A stretch of DNA of 52,712 nucleotides from Acidimicrobiales bacterium (GTDB lineage: Bacteria; Actinomycetota; Acidimicrobiia; Acidimicrobiales; RAAP-2). Positions 44,429 through 51,974 of the stretch are shown here, one piece after another. Numbering within the stretch: the first letter of the stretch is position 1; every line of letters begins with the position of its first letter. The notes under the pieces were generated by a model that saw only the letters and a program-made list of their open reading frames with translations, was not told the origin of the DNA and did not search any database. The position numbers and the translations under genes were made by a program. The DNA lies in the NCBI GenBank assembly GCA_017883075.1, contig JADGOI010000004.1, positions 1 through 52,712 of the forward strand, in the 5' to 3' direction.

Positions 44429-45642
44429 GGTCGGGCACCTCGTCCTCCCGAGGTCGCCCATGCGTCCCGATAGAGCCGGTCGAGACCCTCCGCGCACTTG
44501 GACCAGGTGAAGTCCGCGGCCCGGCGACGACCCCGGGCGACGAGCGCCTCGATGTCGGGGCCGCCGTCGAGGACGTGGGCCAGCGCGGTCGCCAACCCAT
44601 CTGAGTCTCCTCCGTCGACCAGGAGCGCTCCGTCGAGGACTACCTCGGGGATCGCCCCCACCGAAGTGGACACCACCGGGACACCGGCGGCCATTGCTTG
44701 CACTGGCGGGAACCCGAACCCTTCGTACACCGAGGGGTAGGCCAACACAGAAGCCCCACGGAGGGTCGCGTCCAAGGCCGCATCATCGACGTAGCCGGGT
44801 CTCACGATCCGATCCCGAACTGGCGAGCCAGCCAGGGCATCCAGAAAAGCGTCCGCACCCCATCCATCGGCGCCCACGATCACGAGGGCTACATCCCGAT
44901 GGGCGCGGCTCACCGACGTGAATGCCTTCACCAGGGACGGATAGTCCTTTCGGGGCTCGATAGTCCCTACCGCCACGACATACCGTGAGGTCCCGGCAGG
45001 AAGAAGAAAAGGCAGGCTCGACGCGCCCTGTCCATTTCCGGTCCCACCGGTGCCACCCACCAACTCCGGTATGCCATGGTTCACGGCACGGACCCGTTCG
45101 GCCTCAATGCCGAACGCCTCGATAACCTCCTCCGCGACGAACTCGGACGGAGTATGGACCCACACTCCGTCATCGACTGCCCTCCGGATCAATGCCGGAT
45201 AGCGGAGCGTGGAGCGATCGCAGAGTTCGGGGAACCGCACGATGGTGAGATCGTGCACCGTGACCACCCGTGCCGCCCTCCTCGACGGCGGCACAACGAA
45301 GTTGGTTCCATGGACCACCTGGTGCGGTCCGATGAACCATTCGACCGGCGGTTGGGACGAGAGGTTCCAGGCCATGTGCAGCGGGCGGGCGGGCATGGCT
45401 CGCTGAGAAGTGGACACCCCGGCGGGGACGAGATCAGAGATGGCCTGCCGGCGTCTCCAACTAATGGCGAATGCCGAGACATTGAGATCCGATCGAGAGG
45501 CCAGGCCGCCGAGAGCACCGGCGCAAAACGCACCTACCCCGGTCGGACGTCCCAACAGTGGTGTCGCATCGAGGGCAACCGACAACCGGCCTTTGTCGGC
45601 AATCGCAGATCGCTCCGTCGGCACCAAGTGAGCCTTGCACAT
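44425..45642 (-). CDS. GT4 family glycosyltransferase (first of three)
   Basis: 405 aa from the ATG at 45642. GLSVALDATPLLGRPTGVGAFC-type N-terminus (RLSVALDATPLLGRPTGVG), VTVHDLTIVRFPELC, VVAVGTIEPRKDYPSLVKAF, VGADGWGAD and YPSVYEGFGFPPVQAMAAGVPVV identify GT4. The start is uncertain: GTG at 45624 would remove six residues and homology starts only near residue 19. First gene of the three-GT cluster, divergent from the cofD transcription unit with about 50-130 bp between them. It probably builds part of a mannose/deoxyhexose-containing surface polymer. Confidence 0.83.
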   Translation of the reverse strand: MCKAHLVPTERSAIADKGRLSVALDATPLLGRPTGVGAFCAGALGGLASRSDLNVSAFAISWRRRQAISDLVPAGVSTSQRAMPARPLHMAWNLSSQPPVEWFIGPHQVVHGTNFVVPPSRRAARVVTVHDLTIVRFPELCDRSTLRYPALIRRAVDDGVWVHTPSEFVAEEVIEAFGIEAERVRAVNHGIPELVGGTGGTGNGQGASSLPFLLPAGTSRYVVAVGTIEPRKDYPSLVKAFTSVSRAHRDVALVIVGADGWGADAFLDALAGSPVRDRIVRPGYVDDAALDATLRGASVLAYPSVYEGFGFPPVQAMAAGVPVVSTSVGAIPEVVLDGALLVDGGDSDGLATALAHVLDGGPDIEALVARGRRRAADFTWSKCAEGLDRLYRDAWATSGGRGARP

Positions 45643-45678
45643 TCACCGGTGCCTACCGACATGCGGGCATGGGACGAG

Positions 45679-45692
45679 TAGCCTGCCGATCC
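45679..45692 (+). promoter_or_regulatory. candidate promoter of cofD unit
   Basis: TAGCCT (45679-45684) lies eight bases before the ATG of a short upstream ORF. Same architecture as the leaderless promoters elsewhere in the window. Confidence 0.4.
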
Positions 45693-45776
45693 ATGCCCGA
45701 CTCCACCCACCCACCGTGTGCGGTCGAACCCCGCGGTGGCCTCCGCAACCCTTCTGTCGTGGGCGCCCACCGGTGA
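45693..45776 (+). CDS. short upstream ORF overlapping cofD start
   Basis: 27 codons (begins MPDSTHPPCAVEPRGG). Its ATG lies eight bases after a TANNNT box, and its TGA overlaps the cofD GTG (GTGA). This is the arrangement expected of a leaderless leader peptide that hands ribosomes to cofD, which has no evident Shine-Dalgarno of its own. No homologue recognised; the peptide may matter only as a translational coupler. Confidence 0.35.
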   Translation: MPDSTHPPCAVEPRGGLRNPSVVGAHR

Positions 45777-46699
45777 TCACGGCCCTGGCCGGGGGGGTCG
45801 GAGCTGCCCGCATGCTGCGGGGTCTGGCCGAGGTCATGCCTCCCGGCGATATCACCGCCGTCGTGAATACCGGGGACGATACCGTCCTCCACGGTCTCCA
45901 CATCTCACCCGATTTGGACACGGTGATGTACACATTGGCCGGAGCCATCAATGCCGAGACCGGGTGGGGACTGGCCGGCGAGTCATGGCGGGTGATGGAG
46001 TCGCTCGAACGCCTCGGCGGCATCACCTGGTTCAACTTGGGGGACAAGGACCTCGCCACCCACTGCTATCGCACGCAACGTCTCAACGAAGGCGCCACCC
46101 TGAGCGAGGTCACTGCTGAGCTGGCCAGTTCGTGGGGCGTCGACGTCCGCCTTCTTCCGGTCACCGATGACCCCCTCCGCACCCGGATGCAACTGGTGGA
46201 CGGCCCCGAAGTGAGCTTCCAGGAGTACTTCGTACACCTCCACCATGAGGTGGCCGTCGCCAGCGTGCGCTTCGAAGGGTCTGCCTCGACCCAGCCCGGT
46301 CCAAGAGTGCTCGAGGCCCTTTCCGGCTCGGACGTCATCGTGGTCTGTCCCTCCAACCCGGTGGTCTCCATCGACCCACTTCTCGCCGTTCCAGGGGTCC
46401 TCGACTCTCTGCTGGCGAGACGCGACGACATTGTCGGGGTGTCCCCCATCGTGGCCGGCGCGGCATTGAAGGGACCGGCAGACCGATTGCTGGCCGAGCT
46501 CGGGTTTGAGCCATCGGTGGTCGGAGTGGCCAAGTGGTACGCACCGTGGATGGGGACTCTGGTGATCGACCAAGCTGATTCCGCCCTGCAGCACGCCGTC
46601 GAAGCAGTGGGGATCCGTTGCATGGTAACCAACACCGTGATGTCGACTCTCGAACTTTCAGCCGACCTCGCCAGGACGGTACTCCATGCCACCCGGTGA
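45773..46699 (+). CDS. cofD: 2-phospho-L-lactate transferase (F420 biosynthesis)
   Basis: 308 aa. It transfers the phospholactyl (or phosphoenolpyruvyl) moiety to the deazaflavin Fo, giving F420-0 or dehydro-F420-0. The signature opens with ITALAGGVGAARMLRGL and is followed by AVVNTGDDTVLHGLHISPDLDTVMY, INAETGWGL, WFNLGDKDLATH and IVVCPSNPVVSIDPLLAVPG. GTG at 45773 was chosen because it begins exactly at the conserved N-terminus and overlaps the upstream short ORF. It overlaps cofE by 14 nt, so the two form an operon. Confidence 0.93.
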   Translation: MITALAGGVGAARMLRGLAEVMPPGDITAVVNTGDDTVLHGLHISPDLDTVMYTLAGAINAETGWGLAGESWRVMESLERLGGITWFNLGDKDLATHCYRTQRLNEGATLSEVTAELASSWGVDVRLLPVTDDPLRTRMQLVDGPEVSFQEYFVHLHHEVAVASVRFEGSASTQPGPRVLEALSGSDVIVVCPSNPVVSIDPLLAVPGVLDSLLARRDDIVGVSPIVAGAALKGPADRLLAELGFEPSVVGVAKWYAPWMGTLVIDQADSALQHAVEAVGIRCMVTNTVMSTLELSADLARTVLHATR

Positions 46700-47462
46700 C
46701 GTACACGGCAGTGGCACGGTCCTGGGCCACGGATCCCTGGCCATCTACCCGGTCACCGGACTGGCCGAGATTGTGCCCGGTGACGACCTCGCCGGTCTCC
46801 TGATGGATGCGGTGACCCACGTCGCCACCGGCGACCACCTCGCTCCGGTTCGCCTGACCGACGGGGATGTCCTGGTGGTCACCCAAAAGGTGGTGTCAAA
46901 GGCCGAAGACCGCCTGGTCCACATCGACCCCGGTGACCCCGGCGCCAAGCAACGCCTGGTCGAAGAAGAGTCGGTCCGTATCGTTCGACGCCGGGGAGAC
47001 CTTCTGATCACCGAAACGAAACACGGCTTCATCTGCGCCAACGCCGGTGTGGATCTGTCAAACGTCGAGGAGGGTACTGCCGCGTTGCTGCCGATCGATC
47101 CCGATCGCTCGGCCCGACGCATCCGCGAGGCGCTGGAGCATCGGCACGGAGTCTCGGTCGGAGTGATCATTTCGGACACGTTCGGCCGTACCTGGCGGCG
47201 TGGGGTCACCGACGTCGCCATCGGCATCGCCGGCATCGCCGGCGTGGTGGATCTGCGTGGAACACCCGACGCCACCGGCCGGGTACTCGAGGCCACCGAG
47301 GTGTGCATCGCCGATGAGCTGGCTTCCGCGGCTGAACTGGTGATGGGTAAGGATCGCGGCATTCCCGCCGCGGTGATCCGTGGGGTTGACCCCCGATGGC
47401 TGCGGTTTGCGTCGGTGGCAGCCGAGATCATCCGACCGCCGGATGAAGACCTGTTCCGCTGA
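46686..47462 (+). CDS. cofE: coenzyme F420-0:L-glutamate ligase
   Basis: 258 aa. GTP-dependent addition of glutamates to F420-0. Landmarks are GLAEIVPGDDLAGLL, VLVVTQKVVSKAEDRLV, GFICANAGVDLSNV near residue 113, and ISDTFGRTWRRGVTDVAIGIAGI near 163. Length and content match the stand-alone archaeal-style CofE; the C-terminal FMN-dependent dehydro-F420-0 reductase domain of mycobacterial FbiB is absent, so that step, if used, needs another gene. Ends five nt from the convergent FKBP gene. Confidence 0.93.
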   Translation: MPPGDVHGSGTVLGHGSLAIYPVTGLAEIVPGDDLAGLLMDAVTHVATGDHLAPVRLTDGDVLVVTQKVVSKAEDRLVHIDPGDPGAKQRLVEEESVRIVRRRGDLLITETKHGFICANAGVDLSNVEEGTAALLPIDPDRSARRIREALEHRHGVSVGVIISDTFGRTWRRGVTDVAIGIAGIAGVVDLRGTPDATGRVLEATEVCIADELASAAELVMGKDRGIPAAVIRGVDPRWLRFASVAAEIIRPPDEDLFR

Positions 47463-47467
47463 TCGTT

Positions 47468-47845
47468 TCAGCCGACCCCAACCAGGTCCACCACGAAGAC
47501 GAGCGTCTCGTTGGGCCCGATGGCGCCACCGGCGCCTCGTTCGCCGTATCCGAGATGGGGTGGAATGGTGAGGCGTCGGCGTCCTCCGACTTTCATGCCG
47601 GCGACGCCCTGATCCCAACCCGAGATGACGTGCCCGGCGCCCAAGGGGAACGAAAAATGCTCACCCCGATTCCACGAGGAGTCGAATTCGCTGCCCGTCG
47701 ACCATGAGACGCCGACATAGTGCACCTTGACCGGCGAGCCGGCCACCGCATCGGGGCCGTCACCGACCTCGATGTCCTCGACGAGCAGGCCGGTAGGTGG
47801 TTCCCCGTCGGGAATGGTCACAGTGGGTTTGGTGTCAGATGCCAT
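47468..47845 (-). CDS. FKBP-type peptidyl-prolyl cis-trans isomerase
   Basis: 125 aa cytosolic foldase. Family core: VEDIEVGDGPDAVAGSPVKVHYVG near residue 23, GSEFDSSWNRGEHFSFPLGAGHVISGWDQGVAGMKVGGRRRLTIPPHLGYGERG read in order (broken here into GSEFDSSW, FPLGAGHVISGWD and GMKVGGRR), and a final LVFVVDLVGV strand. No signal peptide or lipobox. Start at 47845 is set by a leaderless promoter; a GTG six bases upstream would sit on top of the -10 box. Confidence 0.93.
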   Translation of the reverse strand: MASDTKPTVTIPDGEPPTGLLVEDIEVGDGPDAVAGSPVKVHYVGVSWSTGSEFDSSWNRGEHFSFPLGAGHVISGWDQGVAGMKVGGRRRLTIPPHLGYGERGAGGAIGPNETLVFVVDLVGVG

Positions 47846-47858
47846 GACCACGACTGTA
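47846..47858 (-). promoter_or_regulatory. leaderless promoter of FKBP gene
   Basis: Minus strand TACAGT (47853-47858), seven bases, then the ATG ending at 47845. Confidence 0.55.
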
Positions 47859-47898
47859 TGCGCTCAAAGAGCCCGTGGTGACCCAACCGGACAGTTGG

Positions 47899-49479
47899 TC
47901 AGCGGCCTCGGCGCCCACCAGCGCCGACGGCTTGCTGCGCCCCACCCGCATGCCCAGCGTGGGCGTGAGAGTGCGATCCGCTGCCGGGCTTTCCCCCACT
48001 GCCCTTGCCGCTGGCGGAATGGCCACGAGCCCCCGAGGGCTTGGCACCGGGCTTGCCCGTCTTGCTCCACCCACCCGCACTCGCAGGCTTCTTCTTGTGG
48101 CCACCACCGGTGCCGTTGCGATCAGGACTGCCTTCCGACGGTCCCCGGTCGGACCCGTTGACCCTCGAACCTTTGCCGGCACCACGACTCGATGCCGGGC
48201 GCTGCTTCCACGGCCTACCGGTGCGGGTCGACCCGTTCGAGGACTCAGAGCGACCGGAGCCATGGCGGTCGGAGCCATTGGCCGAGCCATTGGCGCCGGC
48301 GTGCTCTTTGCGGGGCTTCCGCTGGGGCGGTGCACCCAGGACGTCGGCGATCTTCGACATGTCCGGAACATCCAAACCTGCCGGCATGCCCAGGTCTCGT
48401 TGGATCCGCTTTACAGCGCCGGTCTTGTCAGGGGTGACGAAGCTGACGACCACTCCGATGGCTCCGGCCCGGGCAGTTCGGCCCGAGCGGTGCACGTAGT
48501 CCTTGGAGTCTGTCGGAGGGTCGAAGTGGACCACCGCATTCACCCCGTCGACGTGGATCCCACGAGCGGCCACGTCGGTGGCGACCAACGCATCGACCGA
48601 ACCCTGGACAAACGACTCGAGCGCCCGCTCCCGTTGTTTTTGACTCCGGTCGCCGTGAATAGCAGCAGCCCGAACGCCTCGTTGATCGAGCTGACGAGCG
48701 ATCCGATCCGTACTGTGCTTGGTCCGGCAGAACACGATGGTCGGGCCCGAGGCCGCGGCAATCGATGCTGTCGTCTCGACTCGATCGCCCGACGACACTC
48801 TCCAGAAGAGATGCACAGCTTCGCTGGCATCCTCTTCGGCTTCGAGTTCATGTCGTACAGGATCCTTTTGGTACCGCTTCACCAGGACATCGATGTCCCC
48901 GTCCAAGGTGGCCGAAAAGAGGAGTGTCTGACGGGTACTCGGGGTCTTGTCGAGTAGCCGACGTACATCGGGGAGAAACCCCATGTCCGCCATCCGGTCC
49001 GCCTCGTCGATGACCACTATCTCGATGGCATCAAGCCGGATGCTGCCCCGCTCGATCAGGTCGCCCAAACGGCCCGGGCACGCGACCGCGATGTCGACGC
49101 CGCGGGAGAGGGACTTGAGCTGGGGCCCGTAGCCGACACCGCCGTAGAACGTCTCCACCCGGAGGTTCCGGGAGGTGCAGAGGGTGGCCAGTTCCGAGGC
49201 GACCTGGGAACAGAGCTCACGGGTCGGGGTAAGGACGAGCATCCGGGGATGCTTCGGACGGGCTGGTTTCCCAGTCAGACGGGCCACGGCTCCAATTCCG
49301 AAGGCAAGTGTCTTGCCCGATCCCGTGGGAGCCTTGCCGCAGACGTCGCGGCCGGCCATGGCGTCGACAACGGTGGCGGACTGGATGGGAAAGGGCGTAA
49401 TGATCGATCGCGCTTTCAGCGCGGCGACAATGTCTGAGGGCACGCCAAGATCGGCGAACGAAGGTTGGGGCAGGGACAT
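47899..49479 (-). CDS. DEAD-box RNA helicase
   Basis: 526 aa. Q-motif (SFADLGVPSDIVAALKARSI, with Gln33), motif I APTGSGKT at 50-57, PTRELCSQVA, DEAD at 158-161, SAT at 189-191, IVFCRTK, VDALVATDVAARGIHVDGV and HRSGRTARAG are all present. After residue ~385 comes a Gly/Ser/Lys/Arg-rich disordered tail ending in a His/Ala/Gly repeat, a typical RNA-binding tail of RhlE/CsdA-like helicases. It acts in RNA remodelling, ribosome assembly or cold adaptation. The start at 49479 follows a structured leader; a longer N-terminus from 49566 would overlap that leader. Confidence 0.93.
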   Translation of the reverse strand: MSLPQPSFADLGVPSDIVAALKARSIITPFPIQSATVVDAMAGRDVCGKAPTGSGKTLAFGIGAVARLTGKPARPKHPRMLVLTPTRELCSQVASELATLCTSRNLRVETFYGGVGYGPQLKSLSRGVDIAVACPGRLGDLIERGSIRLDAIEIVVIDEADRMADMGFLPDVRRLLDKTPSTRQTLLFSATLDGDIDVLVKRYQKDPVRHELEAEEDASEAVHLFWRVSSGDRVETTASIAAASGPTIVFCRTKHSTDRIARQLDQRGVRAAAIHGDRSQKQRERALESFVQGSVDALVATDVAARGIHVDGVNAVVHFDPPTDSKDYVHRSGRTARAGAIGVVVSFVTPDKTGAVKRIQRDLGMPAGLDVPDMSKIADVLGAPPQRKPRKEHAGANGSANGSDRHGSGRSESSNGSTRTGRPWKQRPASSRGAGKGSRVNGSDRGPSEGSPDRNGTGGGHKKKPASAGGWSKTGKPGAKPSGARGHSASGKGSGGKPGSGSHSHAHAGHAGGAQQAVGAGGRRGR

Positions 49480-49486
49480 GGAAGCG

Positions 49487-49545
49487 CTTTCATGCGACAG
49501 TGGGGGACGACGGGGAGAAACCCCGACCGTGGCCTGTCGCGAAAG
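49487..49545 (-). promoter_or_regulatory. structured 5' leader of DEAD-box gene
   Basis: A 12-base-pair outer stem (CTTTC plus GCGACAG on the left, separated by an AT bulge; CTGTCGC and GAAAG on the right) encloses a CGGGG-AGAAA-CCCCG hairpin at 49511-49525. The base of the stem lies eight bases upstream of the ATG. Such leaders are common for cold-induced or autoregulated helicases. Confidence 0.55.
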
Positions 49546-49567
49546 TAAGGCGCACCAGGACCTCACC

Positions 49568-49573
49568 AGTGTA
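49568..49573 (-). promoter_or_regulatory. -10 box of DEAD-box gene
   Basis: Minus strand TACACT with a TTCGCA -35-like hexamer 16 bp upstream. It predicts an approximately 80-nt 5' UTR, unlike the leaderless genes. Confidence 0.4.
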
Positions 49574-49651
49574 GTACCTAACGCCTCGGTGCGAACGCAC
49601 TCCGCTTGATCTCATCCAAAATGCCGTGATCGAGCGTGCATCTGGTCGGTT

Positions 49652-50008
49652 GTGAACCACGGAAACGGCCTCTCAGAGGTGGATCCGATCCTGCACCTGT
49701 CGATTCCTATGCACGATCTGGCCGAGGCACGACGGTTGGCTCTACGGGATGAGCTGTACGAAGAGCGGCATGCCGCCACGATTGTGGCTCCGCTTCGTAG
49801 GGGTGGAGTCGCCAAATTGCGCTTGGTCTTCCGCCAGCCTGGCTCGATTGGTCTACCCATATTGCCGCTGCTTGCCTGTAGGTGGTCGGCGTGGCCCAGG
49901 GTTCCAATTCCTGGCAGTCGTTGGCATTGGAGAAACCAGGCGAAGTCAAACCGAATCCACCGCCATGCCGTCCAACTGAACGCAGCCAGTTCGTGCAAGT
50001 CCCGCTGA
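49652..50008 (+). pseudogene. possible VOC/glyoxalase N-terminal remnant
   Basis: The GTG-started reading frame has ILHLSIPMHDLAEARR at residues 13-28, which looks like the first beta strand and helix of a VOC-fold (glyoxalase/bleomycin resistance) protein. Nothing after it matches the family and the remaining ~90 codons look random. Best read as a decayed fragment; the stretch 49580-50068 otherwise shows no gene. Confidence 0.35.
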
Positions 50009-50068
50009 TCCGTGCCACACTCCCTTCTCCATTGCGGGGAGGTCTCGTCGTGGGGCACAGGGGGAAAT

Positions 50069-50662
50069 ATGAGCGACACCTCGCAAGGACCGGGATGGTG
50101 GAAGGCTTCCGATGGTAAGTGGTACCCGCCTGAATCTGCGGCCACTCCTCTAGCCCCTGCCCCTGCTCCGCCTGTCGGCGGCGGCGGGCCTCCGGGACCT
50201 GGATACTGGCGGGCGACGGACGGGAACTGGTATCCGCCACAAGCGCCTCCTGGCGTGGCGGTGAAGAAGTTCTACACCCGAGTCTGGTTCTGGCTCCTCG
50301 TGATTGTCGCACTGGGGATCGGCGGTTGCGTGACCGTCATCAGCGTGGCAACAGTCGCGGTCAACAAGGCCAACACTACGGTGCACACGGTTGTTTACTC
50401 GGTCACCGGATCGGGCACCGCTGACATCACGTACGACGCATTCAGCCACGGGAACAGCGGTAGCTCACAGAACAACAACGTGACGCTTCCCTGGACCAAG
50501 ACTGTAACGGGAAGCGGCATCTTCGCCCTTTACAGCGTGGATGGGACGCTGTCGTCCAGTGGAACTGTCACCTGCACAATCACAGTCGACGGAAAGCAGG
50601 TCGCAACCAACACGTCGACCGGCCAGTTCGCCTCAGCGGTCTGCACGGCCAGCGCTCCCTGA
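50069..50662 (+). CDS. MmpS-like membrane protein with repeated WYPP motifs
   Basis: 197 aa. The cytosolic N-terminus has two near-identical repeats, GPGWWKASDGKWYPPE and GPGYWRATDGNWYPPQ, about 35 residues apart. One transmembrane helix (about 74-96, VWFWLLVIVALGIGGCVTVI) is followed by an external beta domain with VVYSVTGSGTADITYDAFS and GTVTCTITVDGKQVATNTS, which resembles MmpS-type proteins that assist mycobacterial MmpL transporters. No mmpL gene is adjacent. The ATG at 50069 has GGGGGA a few bases upstream. The WYPP repeats may bind a protein partner. Confidence 0.75.
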   Translation: MSDTSQGPGWWKASDGKWYPPESAATPLAPAPAPPVGGGGPPGPGYWRATDGNWYPPQAPPGVAVKKFYTRVWFWLLVIVALGIGGCVTVISVATVAVNKANTTVHTVVYSVTGSGTADITYDAFSHGNSGSSQNNNVTLPWTKTVTGSGIFALYSVDGTLSSSGTVTCTITVDGKQVATNTSTGQFASAVCTASAP

Positions 50663-51007
50663 CCGCCGATTAGGCAGCCACCTCAAAGCTGAACAGCCGG
50701 TCGAATCGTCGGTTCCATTCAGGGCCAGGAGCGTCGGTGTCATCCTCGGAACCGACGAACTCGCCCCGCTCGTGGACCGCGTGAACAGACACGACATTCG
50801 CTGTCTTGATCCCTTGGGCACCGAGTGCTCCGGCACGCCGACCGAGCAAAGGGAAGGGAAGGGAAGGGAAGGGAAGGTCCGGGATCCGAGTGGCAGCCCC
50901 ATCGAGATCAAGGCGTCCGTAGCTCGGGAGGCCTCCCTCGCCGCGGCGGGCCGTCCCTCCGGTCGACCCATCGTTTCGCGATGAGCAAAGCCCGGCCAAA
51001 CTCGGAT
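50663..51007. other. 345-nt gap with pentanucleotide repeat
   Basis: No supported gene on either strand. The only notable structure is the (GGGAA)5 tract. Reading frames here are compositional by-products. Confidence 0.45.
50851..50875 (+). repeat. (GGGAA)5 microsatellite with G-quadruplex potential
   Basis: Five perfect copies of GGGAA followed by GG. Five GGG runs separated by AA satisfy the G-quadruplex pattern. It lies between the MmpS-like gene and the convergent epimerase gene, so it could act as a transcription stop or be a slippage site. Confidence 0.85.
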
Positions 51008-51970
51008 TCAATCGCCGGAAGCGCTGATCCGTTCGCGTATGAAGTCGAGCACCGCGGCGGTGCCGGTTCCGAGCCCGGTCCAGGGTTTCCACCCAAGGTG
51101 GATGCCGGCACGCCCGGGATCGAGGCTGTTCCGGAGGAGCTCGCCGGGACGCGACGGTGCGTGCTCAACCGGAACGCTGACACCGGCTTGGGTCGACAGT
51201 TCGCGGAGAAGTTCGTTGACCGAGGTCTCTCGACCGGTGCCGATATTGCACACCAGCCCTCCACCTTTGGTCGCCCCGCGCACGAAGGCGTCCACCACAT
51301 CATCGACATAGACGAAATCGCGGGTCTGCTCCCCATTCCCGAAGATGGTGATCGGATGTCCCCGCAGCAGGCGCTCAGCGAAGATCGATACCACGCCAGC
51401 CTCACCGTGAGGATCTTGGCGGGGGCCGTACACATTGGCCAGGGCCAGCGCCGCGAATTCCAGCGCGTGCAGGTCCCGGTAGGCGACCAGATAGTCGATG
51501 GCGGCCTTCTTCGACACGCCATACGGCGACAACGGCCGATGTGGGAGCGACTCCTTGATCGGTAGATCGGCAGCATCAGGGTCCCCGTAGAGGGTTCCGC
51601 CACTGGCTGCGAAGACCACCCGGGTGACACCGGACGTGCGGGCTCCTTCAAGGATTCGCAGGGTGCCGAGCAGATTGACATCAGCATCGAAGATCGGTTG
51701 CGCAATGGACACACGGACATCGGCCTGGGCGGCGAGATGAAAGACGACCTCGGGGTGCCGGCGGTTCATCAGGTCCACCACTTCGGACGACCGGACATCG
51801 AGGTTGTTCACCCGCAGACGATGCCCGGCCGTCGCCCGGGACTCCGCCAGATTGGACAAGGATCCGGTCGAAAGGTCGTCCACGACATCGACGGAGTGGC
51901 CTTCGGCAAGCAATCGATCAACCAGAGTCGAGCCAATGAACCCGGCGCCTCCGGTGACCAGGGCGTGCAC
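51008..51970 (-). CDS. NAD-dependent epimerase/dehydratase (UDP-glucose 4-epimerase-like)
   Basis: 320 aa extended SDR. TGGAGFIG at residues 6-13, DDLSTG at 31-36, HLAAQADVRVS near 78, Ser123 in ASGGTLYG, Tyr150-x3-Lys154 in SPYGVSKKAA, and NVYGPRQDPHGEAGVVSIF are characteristic of GalE/GAE-type enzymes acting on NDP-sugars. The GTG at 51970 lies four nt after the preceding stop; an ATG at 52000 would add ten residues inside that gene. Coupled with the sugar nucleotidylyltransferase, it probably modifies the nucleotide sugar that enzyme makes. Confidence 0.85.
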   Translation of the reverse strand: MHALVTGGAGFIGSTLVDRLLAEGHSVDVVDDLSTGSLSNLAESRATAGHRLRVNNLDVRSSEVVDLMNRRHPEVVFHLAAQADVRVSIAQPIFDADVNLLGTLRILEGARTSGVTRVVFAASGGTLYGDPDAADLPIKESLPHRPLSPYGVSKKAAIDYLVAYRDLHALEFAALALANVYGPRQDPHGEAGVVSIFAERLLRGHPITIFGNGEQTRDFVYVDDVVDAFVRGATKGGGLVCNIGTGRETSVNELLRELSTQAGVSVPVEHAPSRPGELLRNSLDPGRAGIHLGWKPWTGLGTGTAAVLDFIRERISASGD

Positions 51971-51974
51971 CCGT

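Noticed and set aside
49896-49925. tRNA-like T-arm (GGGTTCCAATTCCTGG)
   Set aside because: The T-loop does not fit TTCRANY and no acceptor, D or anticodon arms can be drawn around it.
49612-50145. 177-codon minus-strand frame in the gap after the DEAD-box gene
   Set aside because: Low-complexity, no family features, overlaps the VOC-like fragment and the start of the MmpS-like gene.
50670-51092. 140-codon minus-strand frame across the GGGAA repeat
   Set aside because: Its middle is only the translated pentamer repeat, and the ends show no homology I recognise and overlap the epimerase gene.
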